IMG/VR virus record: IMGVR_UViG_3300021963_000326
Coordinates: 1 to 37,369 of that record
Direction: 5' to 3' (one strand)
DNA length: 37,369 nucleotides
From: a virus
Shown here: piece after piece, positions 8,348-16,099 of the stretch
How the letters are laid out: each line of letters begins with the position of its first letter
Numbering within the stretch: position 1 is the stretch's first letter
Notes under the pieces: model-generated
The model's input: only the letters and a program-made list of their open reading frames with translations
Database searches by the model: none
What the model was told of the DNA's origin: nothing
Made by a program: the position numbers and the translations under genes

Positions 8348-9475
8348 ATGAGCTTCTGGACAGACATACGCGACACCGTTGAATCGGTTGCTTCCGTTGC
8401 AGGTAATTTTTTCTTGCCAGGATCGGGGGCAATTACCTCGCAACTGGTTAGCGAAGGTGCCCAAGACATGCTGGGTTCAGGTTTGGGGCAAATTGCTATG
8501 CTCGGCAGCGGTGTGGCTGGCGGGGTAGGCGGGAACCTGTCCAATTACGGCAAGGTTTTTGATGCGGCAGGTAATTTTGCAAGCGGTGGCGAAAACGCAC
8601 TAAGCAACTTGTTTAGTACGGGTAGCGCGGGGGCACAGTCAAATACTCCTGCGTTTAAAAACCTATTTGATACTTATATAAACACCGGAGCCACGCCCCA
8701 AGAAGCGTTGCAATTTACCCAAGACGCACTGTCACAAGGGTCTTCAGGCGCAACCAATTGGACAAAATACCTTACAAGCCCGTCAGTGCTTGGATCTGTC
8801 ATTAGCGGTGGTGCGGGACTGCTTGGCGCGGGTCTGCAAGCCAACGCTGCAAGGCAAGCAGCACAAGGTATTGCTGACGCAAACATCAGTTCCAACCAGC
8901 TCATGGCTAGGATGAACGAGCAAAACCAAGCTCGGCAGGAACCGTTCTATCAAGCTGGTTTGCGTGCGCTTCCTGCTTATACGCAAGGCGTAATGCCTGG
9001 TGGCGATCTGGTTAGACCGTTTGCAATGTCTGACTATCAAGCAGATCCTGGCTACGGCTTTCGAATGTCCGAGGGTTTGAAAGCACTGGACCGAAACGCC
9101 GCCAGCCGCGGCAACCTGCTATCTGGCTCAACTCTGAAGGGTGCCACTCGGTATTCTCAGGATCTGGCAAGCCAAGAATACAATAATGCGTACAACCGCT
9201 ATGTTGGCAATCAGGCCACGCAGCGCAACGCACTGGCCGGTTTGACGGGCTTTGCCCCAACCGCATCATCTGCCATGCAAGCCGGTGATACGGCTTACGG
9301 CAGCAACGCGGCAAACCTTGCCAGTAACACAGCCGTTGCAAACGCTGGCGCTGGGGCTACTCGCGCGGGAGCTTACGGCGAAGCAATCAAGGGTATTGGG
9401 CAGAACGTCTACAACATGATGAATCCCGATCCCATAAATGCAATGATGGCCGCGTATATGCAAAGAGGAAGGTAA
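8348..9475 (+). CDS. DNA ejection/transfer protein (P22 gp7/gp20 functional position)
   Basis: A 375-residue protein. The N-terminal half is Gly/Ala/Ser-rich with hydrophobic stretches (IAMLGSGVAGGVGG, about residue 55, and VISGGAGLLGAGLQANAA, about residue 150), fitting membrane interaction. The C-terminal half has the conserved ejection-protein module: QARQEPFYQAGLRALPAYTQ, DPGYGFRMSEGLKALDRNAA, SRGNLLSGSTLKGATRY and QEYNNAYNRY. This module is usually annotated as DNA transfer or injection protein in podoviruses and siphoviruses. It is the first of three consecutive long genes that replace the P22 gp7-gp20-gp16 block. It is likely packed inside the head and released with the DNA. Confidence 0.8.
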   Translation: MSFWTDIRDTVESVASVAGNFFLPGSGAITSQLVSEGAQDMLGSGLGQIAMLGSGVAGGVGGNLSNYGKVFDAAGNFASGGENALSNLFSTGSAGAQSNTPAFKNLFDTYINTGATPQEALQFTQDALSQGSSGATNWTKYLTSPSVLGSVISGGAGLLGAGLQANAARQAAQGIADANISSNQLMARMNEQNQARQEPFYQAGLRALPAYTQGVMPGGDLVRPFAMSDYQADPGYGFRMSEGLKALDRNAASRGNLLSGSTLKGATRYSQDLASQEYNNAYNRYVGNQATQRNALAGLTGFAPTASSAMQAGDTAYGSNAANLASNTAVANAGAGATRAGAYGEAIKGIGQNVYNMMNPDPINAMMAAYMQRGR

Positions 9476-9478
9476 AAC

Positions 9479-11011
9479 ATGGAATCTTTTAATTTCGGTG
9501 CATTTGATCCGACCATTGGGGCGCGGATTGCGGCTATCCCGCAAGAGGCGCGGAAACAGCAATCGGCCAACATGCTGCAAGCCATGCAGATGCAAGGGGC
9601 TATGCGGCAAAATGAAATGTCGCAAATGCAACTCGATGAGTTGAAATCTGATCGCGCTGAGATGATTAAGTTGCAACAAGAGTTGGAAGCTAAAGGCGGG
9701 TCGCCGGATTTAGGCCGGTTAGCAAATGTGTTAATGAAGTCGCCCAAGCATTTCAAGTTGGGTATTGAGCTTAGCCAAAAACTAAGCGACCAAGCGCGAT
9801 TTGACAGGCTTAATTCTGGCGACGCGCTCCCCCCAGCACCCACTGAAGCCCCGGCTGATATGTTGCCCGGTGTTGTTTCTGCGCCAGCAGGGGTTAATAA
9901 CTTACCTGCGCCCCCCGTTGCTCCGCCGCAAGCGCAAACAACGATAGCCAACTTAAACAGACAGATTGCTGCAAACATGGCTTTGGGTACGGACCAAGGT
10001 TATAAATACGCTGAAATGCTGCAAAAACGGGCCGACGCGTTAAGTAAGCGGTACACGGTTGGTACTACGCTTATGGGGGCTGAAGGCAACATTATTGGCA
10101 CGGCGCCGGAAGCAACATCCCAAGAAATTCGCACCATGCAGGCGCTTGGTTATCCTCCCACGCAAGCGGGGTACGCAGCGTTTCGCGATACTCAACGTCA
10201 AGACCGGTTGCTTACGCCAGACGCAGAAGCGCAACAAATACGTATGCGATTGGCTAGCCGCCCGCCAGCACAACCCCCGGCGCCGTCCACCCAAACCATT
10301 GCAGACCCAACAGACCCAACAAAAGCCATAGTCGTAGATACAAGGACATATGCGCCGGGTGGGGGCGCAAATTCCCCCGGCGTTATTGGTTATGCTCCGC
10401 CGTCTAAAACACCAGAAAACATACGCGAAGAAGAACTAAAAACGGCGTACAACACTAATCGAATTTTAAATTCTGCTGTGCAAATAGGCAACATACTGAA
10501 GAAAACGCCTAGTGCATCGCAGCCCGGTGGGCTGGAGGCTTCTGCAATGGCAATGTTTGGCAACGCTGGCGTTGCAAATCTGTCGCGTTCGGGAGATAGA
10601 CAAATTGTTGCCGCAGCGCAGTCTGACATTATTGATTCACTGCTGTATCTTGCCACGGGCGCAGCGTACAACAAGGAACAGCTTGCACAGCAAAGGCAGT
10701 CGTACTTACCTGCGTTTACGGATGAGCCAGGAACTGTAGCTGCCAAACAAGACGCATTACGAGGGTTGATTGATGGCGCAAAAGTTCGCTCAGGCAGAGC
10801 ATGGACACCTAAGATGGAGTCAGCAATGCGGTCGTTGGTTGGTGGCGCGCCTGCCTCGCCACCAACGCCAGCACCCGCTGCCTCGTCACCAACGCCAGCA
10901 CCCGCTGCGGCGGCAAAACCATATTCGATGTCTACACCAGACGGAAAAACACACAGCTTTGACACACCCGCCGCGCTTGCCGCGTTCAAAAAAGCAGCGG
11001 AGTTAAACTAA
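9479..11011 (+). CDS. Putative internal virion / ejection protein
   Basis: A 510-residue protein with no catalytic motif that I recognise. Residues 1-115 are strongly helical and Met/Gln-rich (MLQAMQMQGAMRQNEM, QLDELKSDRAEM), probably coiled coil. The centre has a Pro/Ala/Gln-rich linker, a helical segment around residues 315-450, then a Pro/Ala repeat and a last segment YSMSTPDGKTHSFDTPAALA, which resembles a short DNA- or membrane-contact tail found in phage internal proteins. Its stop overlaps the ATG of the next gene by one base. Position between two other ejection-type proteins is the main reason for the assignment. Confidence 0.68.
   Translation: MESFNFGAFDPTIGARIAAIPQEARKQQSANMLQAMQMQGAMRQNEMSQMQLDELKSDRAEMIKLQQELEAKGGSPDLGRLANVLMKSPKHFKLGIELSQKLSDQARFDRLNSGDALPPAPTEAPADMLPGVVSAPAGVNNLPAPPVAPPQAQTTIANLNRQIAANMALGTDQGYKYAEMLQKRADALSKRYTVGTTLMGAEGNIIGTAPEATSQEIRTMQALGYPPTQAGYAAFRDTQRQDRLLTPDAEAQQIRMRLASRPPAQPPAPSTQTIADPTDPTKAIVVDTRTYAPGGGANSPGVIGYAPPSKTPENIREEELKTAYNTNRILNSAVQIGNILKKTPSASQPGGLEASAMAMFGNAGVANLSRSGDRQIVAAAQSDIIDSLLYLATGAAYNKEQLAQQRQSYLPAFTDEPGTVAAKQDALRGLIDGAKVRSGRAWTPKMESAMRSLVGGAPASPPTPAPAASSPTPAPAAAAKPYSMSTPDGKTHSFDTPAALAAFKKAAELN
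10854..10907 (+). repeat. 27-bp tandem duplication encoding a Pro/Ala linker
   Basis: Two adjacent 27-bp units (10854-10880 and 10881-10907) differ at one base and encode the repeated SPPTPAPA / SSPTPAPA linker of the ejection-type protein. The length is a multiple of three, so the frame is kept. Confidence 0.85.
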
Positions 11012-13401
11012 TGGACTACGAAGCTTTAGCAAAACAATACGGGGGGACCACCGCGTCACCACCAGTAGATTACGAGGCTTTAGCAAAGCAATATGGTGGC
11101 GTAACCGCAGCACCTAAAAGTCTTGTAGCCCAGATACCGGGGATGCCTGCGGTATCCGCACCCACGCCCGCGCCATCGCTGTACCAGCGGGCGCTGGGCG
11201 TGGCTGAAGTGGTGCCGGGTATGATTGGTGGCGTGGTTGGCGGCGTTGTGGCGCCTGTGGCAGGGCTTGTTAGTTCCCTGACCAGCGGCAAGTTTGGAAC
11301 CCGTGAAGGTGCGGCGGCGGGTGAGCAAACAGTAAAGCGCGTCCAAGAAATGCTAGCGTACAAGCCAGTAACTCAACCTGGTGCGGAAAACATACAGGCC
11401 GTTGGCGAAGTGTTGGCACCGCTTGTGGGCGTCCCTTTTCCGACCTTAAACGCGCTAGCCCGCACTGCGGCGCCGCCCCTTAGCTTGGCGACTAACGCTT
11501 TGCGCGGTGAGGCCCAGCTAGTTGGTGGCGCTGTGTCGGAAGCGGCAAAAGCCCGCGCTGCGGTTAGGCAAGTAACTAACGAGGCGAAGAGCTACGCGAA
11601 CGCGCCGCAAATTGACGCCGCGCAAACCGCGCAACGCTTAGGCGTGGCTTTACCGCCTTCTATATCCAATCCAACAAAAACCACCCGCGCTATTAGCGCC
11701 ATTGCTGGCAGAGAAGGCGACAAGGCGTTGGGCGAGGGCAACGCTAAACAAATTATTAAGTTGGTAAAGGACGATATTGGGGATACGTCGCCCGACCCAA
11801 TCAGTTTAGCCACCATCAACAATGCGCTGGATGTAGCAAGTGGGCCGTATGCGCCCGTACGCGCTCTGCCAGCGTTGCGCGTTTCCGACGCAGCAATGCA
11901 AACATTAAACGCCATACCCAAAGCGCCGTCAATCGGCGGCAAAGCTGGGGCGGCGGCGGTCAGTGCATTGGTAGATGAAGCATTACTAGAGTTAAGCAAA
12001 GGCCGCAGTGGGGCGGCAGTGTTGGATGACATTAGGAAGTTGCGAAGCGACGCGCAGGCTATTTTTAAGGCCAACGATAAAGGCACTAGCGCGCCAGATC
12101 CAGTAGCAACGGATAGAGCAACCGCGCAGATGCAAATTGCCAACACGCTGGAAGATATACTTGACGCCAACGCGGCACCGGAAGTTGTACCGGCGCTAAG
12201 AGCAGCACGAACCAAGATTGCACAAATCAATGACCATGCGCGGGCGTTAGATTATGCAAGCGGCGCAATTGACCCGCAAATATATGCTAAGTTACTGCAA
12301 GAACGCAAAGGTCAAATGACGGGATTGCCAGCGGACCTTGGTAAAGTTGCGGCTATTTACCCTTCAGTAATGGTCGTTACGCCAGCCACATCTTTTGTTG
12401 GCCCGCGCGCCCTTCGCAGCACGTTGGGTATGGGCCTTGGCGCGGCTTTAGGAACGGCAGTAGGGGTTGGCCCGCTAGTAGGTGCAGGCGCTGGTTCGGT
12501 TGGCGGCGCTTTTGCCGGCAACTTAGCCGCACGTCGTATGGCTTCCCCCGCGTTTCAAGCCAAGTACGCGGTGCCACCAGACTTTCGCCGGCCCGCACCT
12601 GACACCGGGCTTACCCTAGCACCATCATGGGAACCGTCAGCGTTTCCGGCTAGAGAAGCACCGCCAACGCAAGCGGGGAACCAATTTACTCTAGGTGACT
12701 ATCCATCACCGCAAGCGCCCGCGCAACTAACAATGCCAAGCATTGATTACCCCGGCTATCCTAAACAACCCGTTGATATTGTGCGCCGCTATCAAGAAGG
12801 AGCGGAGGCCGCTCAGATAGCAACAGAAGCAGCGTCGCGTCTGCCTACTGGACGCGGGTCTGCCTTTGATTTAGACCCTATAACGGGGCGGCTGCGTAAT
12901 GTTAGTCAAGGTATGAAAGGCGCAACGCCAGACGTTATTGAAAGCACAGGCACGCTATTGCAAAGTGCGGCTAAAAAGGTTACTGAAAATAAGCAATTTG
13001 ATATGACGATGGCGGAAAAGATTGCTTGGAATAAAACTAAACAATTTATTTCAGAAGCGTCGCCTGAAATTAAAGCTTTATTTCCCGCGTATAAAACGCT
13101 ATCAGAACAGCAAATAGCAATACGGATGGCGGACAGAAACATTGCCGAATTAGCCGTTAAAAAGGCGCGCGAAAAAGCGGCTGGGTTTGACGAAATATCA
13201 AAACGCGCAACCGACGCGCAGAAAATACGAGTCGCTGCGGTAAACAGGGAAAAGATGCTGGATCTGGCCGATTCACTGGACCAGCAATTACGCGGTGACA
13301 GGCCGGTATTGCCTTCTTCGCAAGGACCAAAAACACGCGCCGCGCAACGGCTTAACCAACTAGCACCGCAAGAATCTCAAAACAGACTGGCGGCACCTTA
13401 A
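11011..13401 (+). CDS. Large internal virion / ejection protein
   Basis: A 796-residue protein. It opens with two copies of the 11-residue motif DYEALAKQYGG (residues 2-12 and 20-30), a motif I have seen at the start of other phage internal proteins. A Gly/Val/Pro-rich hydrophobic stretch follows at about residues 70-95 (VVPGMIGGVVGGVVAPVAG), and a second near residues 470-510 (GMGLGAALGTAVGVGPLVGA), both possible membrane-inserting segments. The rest is Ala-rich helix. No lysozyme or protease motif is evident. By size and order it occupies the place of P22 gp16. Stop TAA and the next ATG share one base. Confidence 0.68.
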   Translation: MDYEALAKQYGGTTASPPVDYEALAKQYGGVTAAPKSLVAQIPGMPAVSAPTPAPSLYQRALGVAEVVPGMIGGVVGGVVAPVAGLVSSLTSGKFGTREGAAAGEQTVKRVQEMLAYKPVTQPGAENIQAVGEVLAPLVGVPFPTLNALARTAAPPLSLATNALRGEAQLVGGAVSEAAKARAAVRQVTNEAKSYANAPQIDAAQTAQRLGVALPPSISNPTKTTRAISAIAGREGDKALGEGNAKQIIKLVKDDIGDTSPDPISLATINNALDVASGPYAPVRALPALRVSDAAMQTLNAIPKAPSIGGKAGAAAVSALVDEALLELSKGRSGAAVLDDIRKLRSDAQAIFKANDKGTSAPDPVATDRATAQMQIANTLEDILDANAAPEVVPALRAARTKIAQINDHARALDYASGAIDPQIYAKLLQERKGQMTGLPADLGKVAAIYPSVMVVTPATSFVGPRALRSTLGMGLGAALGTAVGVGPLVGAGAGSVGGAFAGNLAARRMASPAFQAKYAVPPDFRRPAPDTGLTLAPSWEPSAFPAREAPPTQAGNQFTLGDYPSPQAPAQLTMPSIDYPGYPKQPVDIVRRYQEGAEAAQIATEAASRLPTGRGSAFDLDPITGRLRNVSQGMKGATPDVIESTGTLLQSAAKKVTENKQFDMTMAEKIAWNKTKQFISEASPEIKALFPAYKTLSEQQIAIRMADRNIAELAVKKAREKAAGFDEISKRATDAQKIRVAAVNREKMLDLADSLDQQLRGDRPVLPSSQGPKTRAAQRLNQLAPQESQNRLAAP

Positions 13402-13565
13402 TGGCAACCACCAACGAGCTGGACGTGCGCCTGACCTCGCACGAGGCGGTCTGCGAGCTGCGCTACGAATCTATCAGCGCCCGTCTGAAGCGCATCGAGC
13501 AGATCGGCATCAGCGTTGCCGGGTTCATTATTGCCTTGCTCCTCCACATCATACTGAAAGGCTGA
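13401..13565 (+). CDS. Small membrane protein, hemolysin XhlA-like or holin accessory
   Basis: A 54-residue protein: a soluble N-terminal part with heptad-like spacing (ELRYESISARLKRIEQIG) and one C-terminal membrane helix (ISVAGFIIALLLHIILKG). This layout matches XhlA-type hemolysin proteins and some phage holins. It overlaps the preceding stop by one base and opens the lysis cassette that ends with the endolysin. A role in membrane permeabilisation is inferred from topology and position; sequence evidence alone is thin. Confidence 0.7.
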   Translation: MATTNELDVRLTSHEAVCELRYESISARLKRIEQIGISVAGFIIALLLHIILKG

Positions 13566-13567
13566 CC

Positions 13568-14110
13568 ATGAAAAAGCTCTTGCTCCTCGCACTGTTCTGC
13601 GCAAACGCCTCTGCTGCTGACCTGATGATCTGTGATGGCGAGTTTGCCTTGTGTGCTGCCTCCGCCAGCGTCCCCACCGGCAAGACGATCCGGGTCGATG
13701 GCAAGGAATTTCAGGAGGGCATGGCGGTCTGTCCGGTGCTGACCGGAAAATCCGTAGCCAACGGCAAACTAATGAAAGGTTCCTGCAAAGCCCCGGCTGG
13801 CAAGGTTTGGAGTTTGTTCTCGACCTTGACCGAGTACCCCCAGGCACCCAGTTGGGCGGTGGTCACCATGACCCCGCGTTCGTTCACCACCACCACAGAG
13901 GCCGGAGGCGGGATGAGCAACCAATGGTCATTCTTGTGTGACAAGCAAGCCAAGAAGGTCAACGGTGTGCAGCTTGCCAACTGCTACGGCCCGATCAACG
14001 AATCGCCGTGGAATAACGGTCATGTAGCACCGGGCACAACCGCGTTCACCGCCGCGCCGGTTGGAGCAGCAAACCCTGTTGGCGGAGACATTCCATCGAG
14101 AGGAAAATAA
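13568..14110 (+). CDS. Exported Cys-containing protein in the lysis cassette
   Basis: A 180-residue protein with a clear signal peptide, MKKLLLLALFCANASAA, likely cut after ASA near residue 16-17. No lipobox is visible, so it is probably periplasmic. The mature part has at least six Cys (including MICDGEFALCAAS and FLCDKQAKK), suggesting disulfides. It lies between two small membrane-protein genes, upstream of the endolysin. It could act at the envelope during lysis or modify the infected cell surface, but I recognise no family. The ATG is two bases after the previous stop. Confidence 0.78.
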   Translation: MKKLLLLALFCANASAADLMICDGEFALCAASASVPTGKTIRVDGKEFQEGMAVCPVLTGKSVANGKLMKGSCKAPAGKVWSLFSTLTEYPQAPSWAVVTMTPRSFTTTTEAGGGMSNQWSFLCDKQAKKVNGVQLANCYGPINESPWNNGHVAPGTTAFTAAPVGAANPVGGDIPSRGK

Positions 14111-14112
14111 TC

Positions 14113-14283
14113 ATGGGCTGGCTCAGAAAACGGTTTGGCGAGGCATCGACTTTAGCGGGTCTGGGAGTGCTGTTTGCCGTTGGCATCCCGCTGGTCCCAC
14201 CGCAGTATCAACTGCTGGCGCAGGGTATCGCTGCGGCGCTTGGTCTTGGCGGTGCGGTCAGGGCTGACCCCGGCAACAGGTGA
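14113..14283 (+). CDS. Putative holin-like small membrane protein
   Basis: A 56-residue protein with two hydrophobic segments (STLAGLGVLFAVGIPLV, about residues 11-27, and LLAQGIAAALGLGGAV, about residues 33-48) joined by a PPQYQ turn and a short basic N-terminus (GWLRKRFGE). This fits a small class II-type holin with two membrane helices. It overlaps the GTG start of the endolysin gene by four bases, the usual pairing of holin and endolysin. The function is inferred from size, topology and neighbour. Confidence 0.72.
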   Translation: MGWLRKRFGEASTLAGLGVLFAVGIPLVPPQYQLLAQGIAAALGLGGAVRADPGNR

Positions 14284-14702
14284 CCCCGCACTTTACCCTA
14301 GCTGAGCTGACCGTCACTGACCACCGGAGCCTGGACAACACCCCAGATCCGGCGGCGCTGGCAAACCTGCAACGGCTGGCTGAGTTTCTGGAAAAGGTCA
14401 AAGAACTGTTGCAGTTCAAGCCGATCATGATTAATTCGGCTTACCGCAGCAAAGCGGTCAATGCAGCGTGTGGGAGCCGCGAAAGTAGCCAGCACCGGCT
14501 CGGGTGCGCCGCCGATATACGAGTGCCCGGGATGTCACCCGATGCTGTGGTGAAAGCAATAACGGCATCAGGTTTGCCATTCGATCAATGCATCCGGGAG
14601 TTTGATAGCTGGACACATATCAGCATCCCAAACACCCCCGACGCATACCCGCGCAAGATGGTGTTTATAATTGACAAGGCAGGACCAAGACTTTTTTCGT
14701 GA
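14280..14702 (+). CDS. Endolysin, peptidase M15 family (D-Ala-D-Ala carboxypeptidase-like)
   Basis: A 140-residue zinc peptidase that would cut peptide cross-links of the cell wall at the end of infection. MINSAYRSKAVNAACGS is followed by SQHRLGCAADIRV, with the His and Asp zinc ligands at about residues 72 and 79, and WTHISIP supplies the third ligand near residue 113. This is the Peptidase_M15_3 pattern common in phage endolysins. No signal peptide is present, so it depends on a holin for release. The GTG start at 14280 overlaps the stop of the holin-like gene. A terminator follows at 14724. Confidence 0.9.
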   Translation: MTPHFTLAELTVTDHRSLDNTPDPAALANLQRLAEFLEKVKELLQFKPIMINSAYRSKAVNAACGSRESSQHRLGCAADIRVPGMSPDAVVKAITASGLPFDQCIREFDSWTHISIPNTPDAYPRKMVFIIDKAGPRLFS

Positions 14703-14723
14703 TGCCGTGGCAGTGCCCCCTTC

Positions 14724-14747
14724 GCCCCTTTTACAGGGGCTTTTTTT
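14724..14747 (+). terminator. Rho-independent terminator at the end of the late operon
   Basis: GCCCC (14724-14728) pairs with GGGGC (14736-14740), followed by seven T. It ends the rightward late transcript 21 bases after the endolysin stop. It also overlaps the 3' end of the leftward gene whose stop is at 14731. Confidence 0.83.
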
Positions 14748-14940
14748 CGCGCATTTCTAACTGCCTTGGGTGGGGCTTAGGTTTGTATTCGGTGGGGTAA
14801 TCCACCATTCGTCGTCCAGGCCATACGTACTCAGGCTTTAACGTTTTTACCTCGTGGTCTGGCCTTGTCTCCTTGCGTACTGTCGTTGGTACTGCGTTGC
14901 GTGGCTTCAACTTTAGTGCTCTCGCTTCGTATTGGTGCAT
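14731..14940 (-). CDS. Small basic hypothetical protein
   Basis: A 69-residue, strongly charged protein (KEYVWPGRRMVDYPTEY-like centre: PEYVWPGRRMVDYPTEYKPK), last gene of the leftward operon. It has a good ribosome site (AGGAG, seven bases upstream of ATG 14940). Its stop lies in the loop of the late-operon terminator, so the two operons converge with no spacer. No family recognised. It overlaps the 3' part of a second possible gene (14831-15118) in another frame by 110 bases; this one has the more natural composition. Confidence 0.62.
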   Translation of the reverse strand: MHQYEARALKLKPRNAVPTTVRKETRPDHEVKTLKPEYVWPGRRMVDYPTEYKPKPHPRQLEMREKKPL

Positions 14941-15118
14941 GACCTACTCCTATTAAGTCCCAATATTGACTGCCTGACGCTCTCCACGTTAGGCGCTCTG
15001 CTCTCTGGGCAGTCCAAAAAAATACCACGTTTTGTAAAGGCACGTGACTGTAGCTGCGGTGAGTTCCTCCGGTTGCTGACGGCAGGGTTGTGTTTAAAGA
15101 TTGCCCAGACGAATTCAT
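14831..15118 (-). CDS. Possible small protein overlapping its neighbour
   Basis: A 95-codon reading frame starting ATG 15118, one base after the stop of the gene upstream and with a GGGAG ribosome site, as expected for a coupled operon gene. The product is Ser/Thr/Arg-rich (NVVFFWTAQRAERLTWRASG). It has no recognised family, and its 3' 110 bases overlap the gene 14731-14940 in a different frame. Either both are translated, or the coding sequence really ends near 14940 and has suffered a frameshift. Without it, 14941-15119 would be an unusual gap in an otherwise gapless operon. Confidence 0.4.
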   Translation of the reverse strand: MNSSGQSLNTTLPSATGGTHRSYSHVPLQNVVFFWTAQRAERLTWRASGSQYWDLIGVGHAPIRSESTKVEATQRSTNDSTQGDKARPRGKNVKA

Positions 15119-15119
15119 T

Positions 15120-15290
15120 TCATCTCCCTGTATTAGATGCTGCGTTAAACCACGCCCGATGTGCCGACGTGAAAGACGGCCCCCACTTGCCACCGATCAT
15201 CACTCGGTAGGTCACGCCGAACATCATCGAATACTCACCCTTGCACACAGCATCGGGGTGGCGCTTCAGGACTTGCTGTTTCGGGGTCAT
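15120..15290 (-). CDS. Small hypothetical protein
   Basis: A 56-residue protein beginning MTPKQQVLKRHPDAVCKGEY and containing VTYRVMIGGKWGPSFTSAHRAW. The ATG at 15290 is chosen because of a near-perfect AAGGAGGTG ribosome site; upstream in-frame ATGs lie in the neighbouring gene. Its start overlaps the stop of the upstream gene (15287). Short proteins with this 'HPDA.C' opening are common in phage early regions, from memory; function unknown. Confidence 0.75.
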   Translation of the reverse strand: MTPKQQVLKRHPDAVCKGEYSMMFGVTYRVMIGGKWGPSFTSAHRAWFNAASNTGR

Positions 15291-15547
15291 TTCTTCACCT
15301 CCTTGAGTGCGCGGAGTGCTTCGGCGCATTCTTCTGGGCATACGATTTCCTTGCCAAGGTTCTCACACACCTTCGCGCATTCCTCGATGGTCGCCAGTCG
15401 GAAGGTGGAGAGTTGACCTCTCGGGAGCCACGTTTCACCGCAGTTGTGGCATTGCACCACCCCGTTATATTGGTTCCATTTGACAGGGTAGTCGTCGTCT
15501 GTGTAGGTGTACCCACAGCACGGAACGGTCTTCAGCGTATCGCTCAT
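15287..15547 (-). CDS. Small zinc-finger-like protein
   Basis: An 86-residue protein with TVPCCGYTYTDDDYP near the start and VVQCHNCGETW near residue 38, a C-C...C-x2-C arrangement like a zinc ribbon of the Lar restriction-alleviation or small-phage zinc-finger type. The C-terminal half, ATIEECAKVCENLGKEI to ALRALKEVKK, is a helical module found on its own in phage proteins. A nucleic acid or protein-binding role is likely; a restriction-alleviation role is only a possibility. Start ATG 15547 has a GGGGGTGAA ribosome site and overlaps the previous stop as ATGA. Confidence 0.72.
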   Translation of the reverse strand: MSDTLKTVPCCGYTYTDDDYPVKWNQYNGVVQCHNCGETWLPRGQLSTFRLATIEECAKVCENLGKEIVCPEECAEALRALKEVKK

Positions 15548-15564
15548 TTCACCCCCGGATTCAG
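15544..15564 (-). repeat. 21-bp gene-junction repeat, copy 1
   Basis: This segment encodes the end LNPGVK-stop of the gene upstream, the ribosome site GGGGGTG, and the overlapping ATG of the gene downstream. It is repeated at 15780-15800 with one difference (position 15550 versus 15786), with the same junction arrangement. Confidence 0.85.
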
Positions 15565-15783
15565 GCACCGCTTTTCTGTTAGCTTGAGCAGCCTCATAAC
15601 GGTCCTGCCGGTGCGCGCTCCAAACGTGCCTTCAAGCCAGTGCCTGTACGCCCCGCCTTCTGTGCGGAATCCCGAATAAATGGTGTACGGATAACCCGCT
15701 TCGAGATAAGCGAATTTCCCGCTGTTCCCTGAATGCCGGATTACCCGCACCCCGGCTGACTTAGCAAATTCTTCAAGGTTCAT
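15544..15783 (-). CDS. Small hypothetical protein
   Basis: A 79-residue protein, MNLEEFAKSAGVRVIRHSGN onward, with AGYPYTIYSGFRTEGGAYRHW in the middle. No family recognised; mixed alpha/beta composition suggests a small folded domain. Start ATG 15783 overlaps the stop of the upstream gene (ATGA). It ends in CLNPGVK, exactly as the upstream gene does, because both junctions carry the same 21-bp repeat. Confidence 0.72.
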   Translation of the reverse strand: MNLEEFAKSAGVRVIRHSGNSGKFAYLEAGYPYTIYSGFRTEGGAYRHWLEGTFGARTGRTVMRLLKLTEKRCLNPGVK

Positions 15784-15800
15784 TTGACCCCCGGATTCAG
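15780..15800 (-). repeat. 21-bp gene-junction repeat, copy 2
   Basis: Second copy of the junction unit at 15544-15564, 20 of 21 bases identical. It contains the C-terminal codons LNPGVK, the stop, the ribosome site and the next ATG. Confidence 0.85.
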
Positions 15801-16004
15801 ACACTGGATGTAGTCGAACTGGGCTTCTCCAGTCTCACGGTTCGATGTCCACCGTGCTGCGCCTGCGATGACTGCGCTGCGCTGCGCCTCGCGGATCGTT
15901 TCTTTGACGCCCATTGTGTAGCCCGACAACACCGCTCCGCACAACACAAGCGCAGCAAACGTGCCCACAACAGTCCACAACGCCCATTCCGGTAGTTGGC
16001 TCAT
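15780..16004 (-). CDS. Small single-span membrane protein
   Basis: A 74-residue protein with one membrane helix at about residues 8-30 (WALWTVVGTFAALVLCGAVL), followed by a charged cytoplasmic or periplasmic tail with ETIREAQRSAVIAGAARW. The ATG at 16004 has a GAGGAG ribosome site and overlaps the stop of the tiny gene upstream. In shape it resembles an inner-membrane spanin or a phage-encoded membrane modulator, but it is not next to the lysis cassette in transcription direction. Function unknown. Confidence 0.72.
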   Translation of the reverse strand: MSQLPEWALWTVVGTFAALVLCGAVLSGYTMGVKETIREAQRSAVIAGAARWTSNRETGEAQFDYIQCLNPGVK

Positions 16005-16099
16005 CGTTTGCGCTCCTCTCGTAAAATCCAAACAACGCAGCCGGTGATGACCGCGAATATGATTCCTGTAAATATCCACGCTATGTCTGTGAGGGTCAT
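16001..16099 (-). CDS. Very small membrane protein (32 residues)
   Basis: ATG 16099 to TGA 16001 encodes MTLTDIAWIFTGIIFAVITG and a short tail ending in WILREERKR: one membrane helix with a positively charged end. It has an AAGGAGGAG ribosome site and overlaps both neighbours in ATGA junctions, which supports real translation. Membrane miniproteins of this kind are frequent in phage early operons; function unknown. Confidence 0.68.
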   Translation of the reverse strand: MTLTDIAWIFTGIIFAVITGCVVWILREERKR

